Below, one piece after another: positions 60,764 to 64,000 of a DNA stretch of 64,000 bases. The stretch's first letter is position 1. Each line of letters starts with the position of its first letter. The notes under the pieces were generated by a model that made no database searches, was not told the origin of the DNA, and worked only from the letters and a program-made list of their open reading frames with translations. The translations under genes and the position numbers were made by a program. Source of the DNA: Stenotrophomonas sp. UBA2124 (GTDB taxonomy: Bacteria; Pseudomonadota; Gammaproteobacteria; Xanthomonadales; Xanthomonadaceae); NCBI GenBank assembly GCA_002329155.1, contig DCXY01000049.1, positions 12,714 through 76,713 of the forward strand, written 5' to 3'.

Positions 60764-61660
60764 ATGGACATCATTGTCAACGAAGAACTCAAGGCCTACA
60801 TCGACCCGCTCACGCAGGATGAACACGATGCGCTGGAGCGCAGCCTGCTGGCCGAGGGCTGCCGTGATTCGCTGGTGCTGTGGGGCAACATCCTGATCGA
60901 CGGCCACAACCGCTACGGCATCTGCCGCAAGCACGGCATTCCGTTCAACACCGTGCAGAACACGCGCTTCCAGAGCATGGATGACGTGCACCTGTGGATG
61001 ATCGAGCAGCACCTGGGCCGGCGCAGCGTGTCCGATTTCCAGCGCGGCGTGCTGGCGCTGCGCAAACGGGCCATCGTGGAGGCACGCCACCGCGTGGAGC
61101 AGGAGCAGCTGCGCCGTGAGAGCGAAGGCGAGGCAGCCCTGTCCAACGTGGAGGCTGCCGCCGATGCCGATACCCCACCTTGGGAACCGGCGCCCAAGCT
61201 GTCCAAGGCCGAACTGGCGCGTGAAGCCAAGCTCAGCGCCAGCCAGGTGACGATGATCGAGAAGATCAGCGCGCATGCGGCGCAGGAAGTGATTGAAGCG
61301 GTGAAGGCCGGCGAGATTTCGATCAGCGCCGCCGCCGTGGTCGCCAGCCTGCCGGAAGACGAGCAGCGCGCCGCCGCACAGGGTGGCAAGGACGAGCTGA
61401 AGCAGGCCGCCAAGCGCGTGCGCGACTCACGCCGCAAGCCCAAGCCCGAGCGCGCTGCCGATGATGCGCAAAGCGCCCACGGCCCGACACATGAACAGGC
61501 TGAAACAGCGCCCGCCAGCCCGGAAGTGGAGGCACTGCGCCAGCGTGTGGCCTCGCTGACCGCCGAGAACCAGGCCCTGCGCATGGAGCTGGACGCCCTG
61601 CGCGCGCGGCTGGCGGCAGGCAACGCCGACGCCATGGCCGACGAAGCCGCCGACGCTTGA
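60764..61660 (+). CDS. Orphan ParB-like protein with C-terminal coiled coil
   Basis: 298 aa from ATG 60764 (MDIIVNEELKAYIDPL); an ATG at 60734 is possible. Residues ~1-75 form a ParB/sulfiredoxin-like domain with LIDGHNRYGICRKHG in the place of the ParB GERRxRA box. Then a helix-rich region with a helix-turn-helix-like part (LSKAELAREAKLSASQVTMIEK), and a C-terminal heptad coiled coil (VEALRQRVASLTAENQALRM). Similar chromosomal proteins are annotated in xanthomonads as plasmid replication/partition-related. No parA, parS-like site or plasmid genes are near. DNA binding is likely; function unknown. Confidence 0.75.
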   Translation: MDIIVNEELKAYIDPLTQDEHDALERSLLAEGCRDSLVLWGNILIDGHNRYGICRKHGIPFNTVQNTRFQSMDDVHLWMIEQHLGRRSVSDFQRGVLALRKRAIVEARHRVEQEQLRRESEGEAALSNVEAAADADTPPWEPAPKLSKAELAREAKLSASQVTMIEKISAHAAQEVIEAVKAGEISISAAAVVASLPEDEQRAAAQGGKDELKQAAKRVRDSRRKPKPERAADDAQSAHGPTHEQAETAPASPEVEALRQRVASLTAENQALRMELDALRARLAAGNADAMADEAADA

Positions 61661-61702
61661 TCCCCCACTGCCATCGGCCCTAGTCTGCTGGCACGCCCGT
61701 GC

Positions 61703-62359
61703 ATGGACCCTGCGATGGCATCAGCCTCACCTGAACTTGAAACCTTTGTCCGCGATGCCTTCATGCGCGGACACACCCGGCCCCAGGTCAGTCAGGCCCT
61801 GCTGGCCGCGGGCTGGAGCGAAGAACAGATCCGCGGCGTGCTCGACGGCTGGGCCGACGTGGATTTCCCGTTGCCGGTGCCGCGCCCGCGCGCCTTACTC
61901 TCTGCACGCGAGGCCTTTGTCTACCTGCTGCTGTTCAGCACGCTGTACTTTTTCAGCTGGAACCTGGGCAGCCTGCTGTTCAAACTGATCGAACATGCAC
62001 TGCCCGATGCCGCCGACGCACGCTGGCAGGTGCTTCAGCTGGGGCCGTCGATCCGCTGGTCGATCTCCGCACTGGTCATCGCCTTCCCGCTGTTCGCCTT
62101 CCTCTCGCACCGGGTGAGCCTTGACGTGGTGCGCAACCCGATCAAACGCCTGTCGCCGGTGCGGCGCTGGCTGACCTACCTCACCCTGTTCGTCGCGGCC
62201 AGCGTGCTGGTGGGCGACCTCACCACGCTGGTCTACAACGTGCTGGGCGGTGAACTGAGCCTGCGCTTCGCGCTGAAGGTACTTGCGGTTGCTGTCATCG
62301 CCGGCACCGTGTTCGGCTGGTATCTGTGGGACCTGCGCCGCGAGGAGGTCAACCCATGA
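61703..62359 (+). CDS. DUF5671-type integral membrane protein
   Basis: 218 aa. A soluble N-terminus (residues 1-60: FVRDAFMRGHTRPQVSQALLAAGW and EEQIRGVLDGWADVDFP, a UBA-like helical segment) precedes four membrane helices, beginning REAFVYLLLFSTLYFFSWNLGSLLF. This combination is typical of DUF5671. An ATG at 61715 is an alternative. The stop overlaps the next start (ATGA), and the Shine-Dalgarno GAGGAGG for the next gene lies in its last codons. Function unknown. Confidence 0.75.
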   Translation: MDPAMASASPELETFVRDAFMRGHTRPQVSQALLAAGWSEEQIRGVLDGWADVDFPLPVPRPRALLSAREAFVYLLLFSTLYFFSWNLGSLLFKLIEHALPDAADARWQVLQLGPSIRWSISALVIAFPLFAFLSHRVSLDVVRNPIKRLSPVRRWLTYLTLFVAASVLVGDLTTLVYNVLGGELSLRFALKVLAVAVIAGTVFGWYLWDLRREEVNP

Positions 62360-62778
62360 GCCGCGCCAACTGGGGAGGCCGCGTGCTGTGGGCCACCGGC
62401 ATCTTCACCGCGCTGGCCATCGCCGCCGGCGTGTGGATCATCGACTCGCCTGCACAGCAGCGCCTGATGCGGCTGGACGACAACCGCATCCAGGGCCTAC
62501 AGCAGCTGGACCGCGCGGTGCGCAACTACCACAGCAGCCACGATGCACTGCCGCCGGATGTCGCCACGCTGGCCGCGCAGCCGGAAGTGGATCTGGCCCT
62601 GGCCGACCCCGACGGCGGCCCGGATTTCAGCTACACGCCGCTCGATGCCGGGCACTACCAGCTGTGCGCGCGCTTCGTCACGCGCAGCACCGATGGCCAC
62701 CGCCGCTTCATCGACGATGCCTGGGCACACCCGGTTGGCGACCACTGTTTCCGGCGCGCGGCCAAGGACGAAGACTGA
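62356..62778 (+). CDS. Small membrane-anchored protein coupled to the DUF5671 gene
   Basis: 140 aa from ATG 62356 with a strong Shine-Dalgarno sequence. One N-terminal helix (VLWATGIFTALAIAAGVWII), then a periplasmic domain with LQQLDRAVRNYHSSHDALP, FSYTPLDAGHYQLCARF and two cysteines. The part after the anchor resembles a pilin-like or pseudopilin-like small fold but there is no prepilin cleavage site. Not recognised. Translationally coupled to the upstream gene, and 12 nt from the next. Confidence 0.72.
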   Translation: MSRANWGGRVLWATGIFTALAIAAGVWIIDSPAQQRLMRLDDNRIQGLQQLDRAVRNYHSSHDALPPDVATLAAQPEVDLALADPDGGPDFSYTPLDAGHYQLCARFVTRSTDGHRRFIDDAWAHPVGDHCFRRAAKDED

Positions 62779-62790
62779 CCCGTGGACGCC

Positions 62791-64000
62791 ATGCACGACC
62801 CGCGCCGCGCGCAGCTGCGCCGCCTCAAGACCAGCGCGGTGATCCTGCTGCTGGCGATGCTCAGCGGCTTCGTGATCAGCCACATCAATGGCGAGCGCGG
62901 CATCTGGGCATGGGTGGGGGCCTTCTGCGAGGCCGCCACGGTGGGCGCGCTGGCAGACTGGTTTGCGGTGGTGGCGCTGTTCCGCCGCCCGTTGAACCTG
63001 CCCATTCCGCACACGGCCATCATCCCGCGCAACAAGGCGCGCATCGCCGACAGCCTTGCGGTGTTCGTACGCGACCATTTCCTTGAGCCCGAAGCCCTGC
63101 TGGCCAAGCTCAAGGTGTTCGACCCGGCCACCCGCCTCGGCCAATGGCTTGCCCATCCGGAACAGGCACGCATGCTGGCCGGCATGGCCCGTGGCTGGGC
63201 GGTGCAGGCGCTGGACCTGCTGGACGAAGCCGCCGTGCGCCGCGCCATCCAGGGCTTTGTGGTGGAGCAGCTGCGGCAGTGGAACGCCGCCGCCACCGCA
63301 GACGATCTGCTCGGCCTGCTCACTGCCGACAACCGCCACCAGCGCGTGCTCGACGAAGGCCTCAAGCGCGTGGCCCACTGGCTGGACAAGGAAAGCGTGC
63401 GCCAGCACGCCTCCGCGCTGATCGTGCGCTACATCCGCAAGGAATGGCCGAAGCTGGCCAGCACCGTGGATTGGGTCAAGCCCATCGACGAGATCGGCGA
63501 CACCCTGGCCGACCGTCTCGCACGCGCCGGGCTGGAAGAACTGCAACAGGTGCTTTCGCAACCGGAGCACCCCCTGCGCCAGGACTACGCCCGCTGGCTG
63601 GGCGACTACATGCAGCGCCTGCGCGAAGATCCGGCGCTGGCCGAGAAGGTCAACACGCTCAAGCTGCAGATGATCGACCACCCTGCCCTGCAGGACTACG
63701 TGCAGGGCCTGTGGCAGCGCGTGCAGTCCTACCTGCGCGATGACCTGTCGCACGCGGATTCGGTGCTGGCCGGCCACCTGGAGCGCAGCCTGGGCAAGCT
63801 CGGCCTGGCCATCGGCAACGATCCGGCGCTGCGCGACGCGCTCAACCAGCACATGCTCAGCGGCGCCGAACGGCTCACCAACCGCCTGCGTGATGGGGTG
63901 ACGGTGCATATAGCGCAGACGGTGAAGAGCTGGGACGAGAAGAAACTGGTTGACCAGCTGGAGCTGAGCGTAGGCCGTGACCTGCAGTACATCCGCTTCA
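62791..64000 (+). CDS. DUF445 family protein (YjiN-like), cut by window end
   Basis: At least 403 codons from ATG 62791; a GTG at 62782 in frame is an alternative. Two N-terminal membrane helices: AVILLLAMLSGFVISHI and the conserved GAFCEAATVGALADWFAVVALFRRPLNLPIPHTAIIPRNKARI, the DUF445 signature. Then a long helical, probably periplasmic or cytoplasmic region rich in charged residues. Function unknown. The C-terminus lies outside the window. Third gene of a probable operon with the DUF5671 gene. Confidence 0.88.
   Translation, partial: MHDPRRAQLRRLKTSAVILLLAMLSGFVISHINGERGIWAWVGAFCEAATVGALADWFAVVALFRRPLNLPIPHTAIIPRNKARIADSLAVFVRDHFLEPEALLAKLKVFDPATRLGQWLAHPEQARMLAGMARGWAVQALDLLDEAAVRRAIQGFVVEQLRQWNAAATADDLLGLLTADNRHQRVLDEGLKRVAHWLDKESVRQHASALIVRYIRKEWPKLASTVDWVKPIDEIGDTLADRLARAGLEELQQVLSQPEHPLRQDYARWLGDYMQRLREDPALAEKVNTLKLQMIDHPALQDYVQGLWQRVQSYLRDDLSHADSVLAGHLERSLGKLGLAIGNDPALRDALNQHMLSGAERLTNRLRDGVTVHIAQTVKSWDEKKLVDQLELSVGRDLQYIRF

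Overview
The window is a high-GC bacterial chromosome segment from the Xanthomonadaceae, most likely Stenotrophomonas or a close relative. The support is indirect: GTAG-headed palindromic repeats like those described in Stenotrophomonas, an Oar-type TonB-dependent receptor, the petABC-sspA-sspB and miaB/phoH/ybeY/corC gene orders, and several conserved families of unknown function typical of this group. No prophage, insertion sequence, CRISPR array or integron is visible. Gene calls rest on reading the translated sequence; no database search was run.

Layout. 1-9.0 kb: the 3' part of one FimT/GspH pseudopilin gene on the plus strand, a tRNA-Asn, and a tightly coupled minor-pilin operon on the minus strand (fimT-pilV-pilW-pilX-pilY1-pilE). 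9.1-14.0 kb: nucleotide nucleosidase ppnN and a large Oar-like TonB-dependent receptor. 14.0-21.4 kb: housekeeping genes (grxD-SDR-marC, sodB, an AhpD-like protein, purEK, a Trm112-like protein, nadC, DUF2272 and DUF3301 proteins). 21.5-25.5 kb: cytochrome bc1 complex (petABC) with sspA-sspB downstream. 25.6-37.7 kb: a lytic transglycosylase and miaB, then a tetR-hlyD-ABC export operon lying between miaB and phoH, then phoH, ybeY, corC, two unrecognised secreted proteins, and an Lnb_N (DUF4105) membrane protein where other proteobacteria often carry lnt. 37.7-40.8 kb: corA, a Tat-exported M24 peptidase and a three-unit tandem array of REP doublets. 40.8-54.7 kb and 59.1-60.6 kb: polyamine uptake (potA-H-I, potF) and the gamma-glutamylated putrescine pathway (puuA, puuB, puuC, puuD, plus a succinate-semialdehyde dehydrogenase), interrupted by an EmrA/EmrB/outer-membrane-factor drug efflux operon. 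54.8-58.1 kb: a REC-REC-GGDEF diguanylate cyclase, a bacteriohemerythrin behind a perfect FNR-type box, and an MHS-family transporter. 58.5-64 kb: a tandem PepSY-like protein, puuC, an orphan ParB-like protein, a DUF5671 membrane protein, a small anchored protein and a DUF445 protein cut by the window end.

How the genes work together. The pot/puu genes would import putrescine and convert it to gamma-glutamyl-GABA, GABA and finally succinate; the GABA transaminase and the PuuR regulator are not in the window. The minor pilins and PilY1 prime and tip the type IV pilus. petABC is the quinol-oxidising complex.

The strongest unexplained signals are: a cluster of DnaA-box-like 9-mers in the non-coding stretch after miaB; the class II FNR-like promoter in front of hemerythrin; the 218-bp tandem REP-doublet array; the Lnb_N protein in the lnt position; a diguanylate cyclase with a dead first receiver and a broken I-site; and an SDR protein lacking its catalytic lysine.
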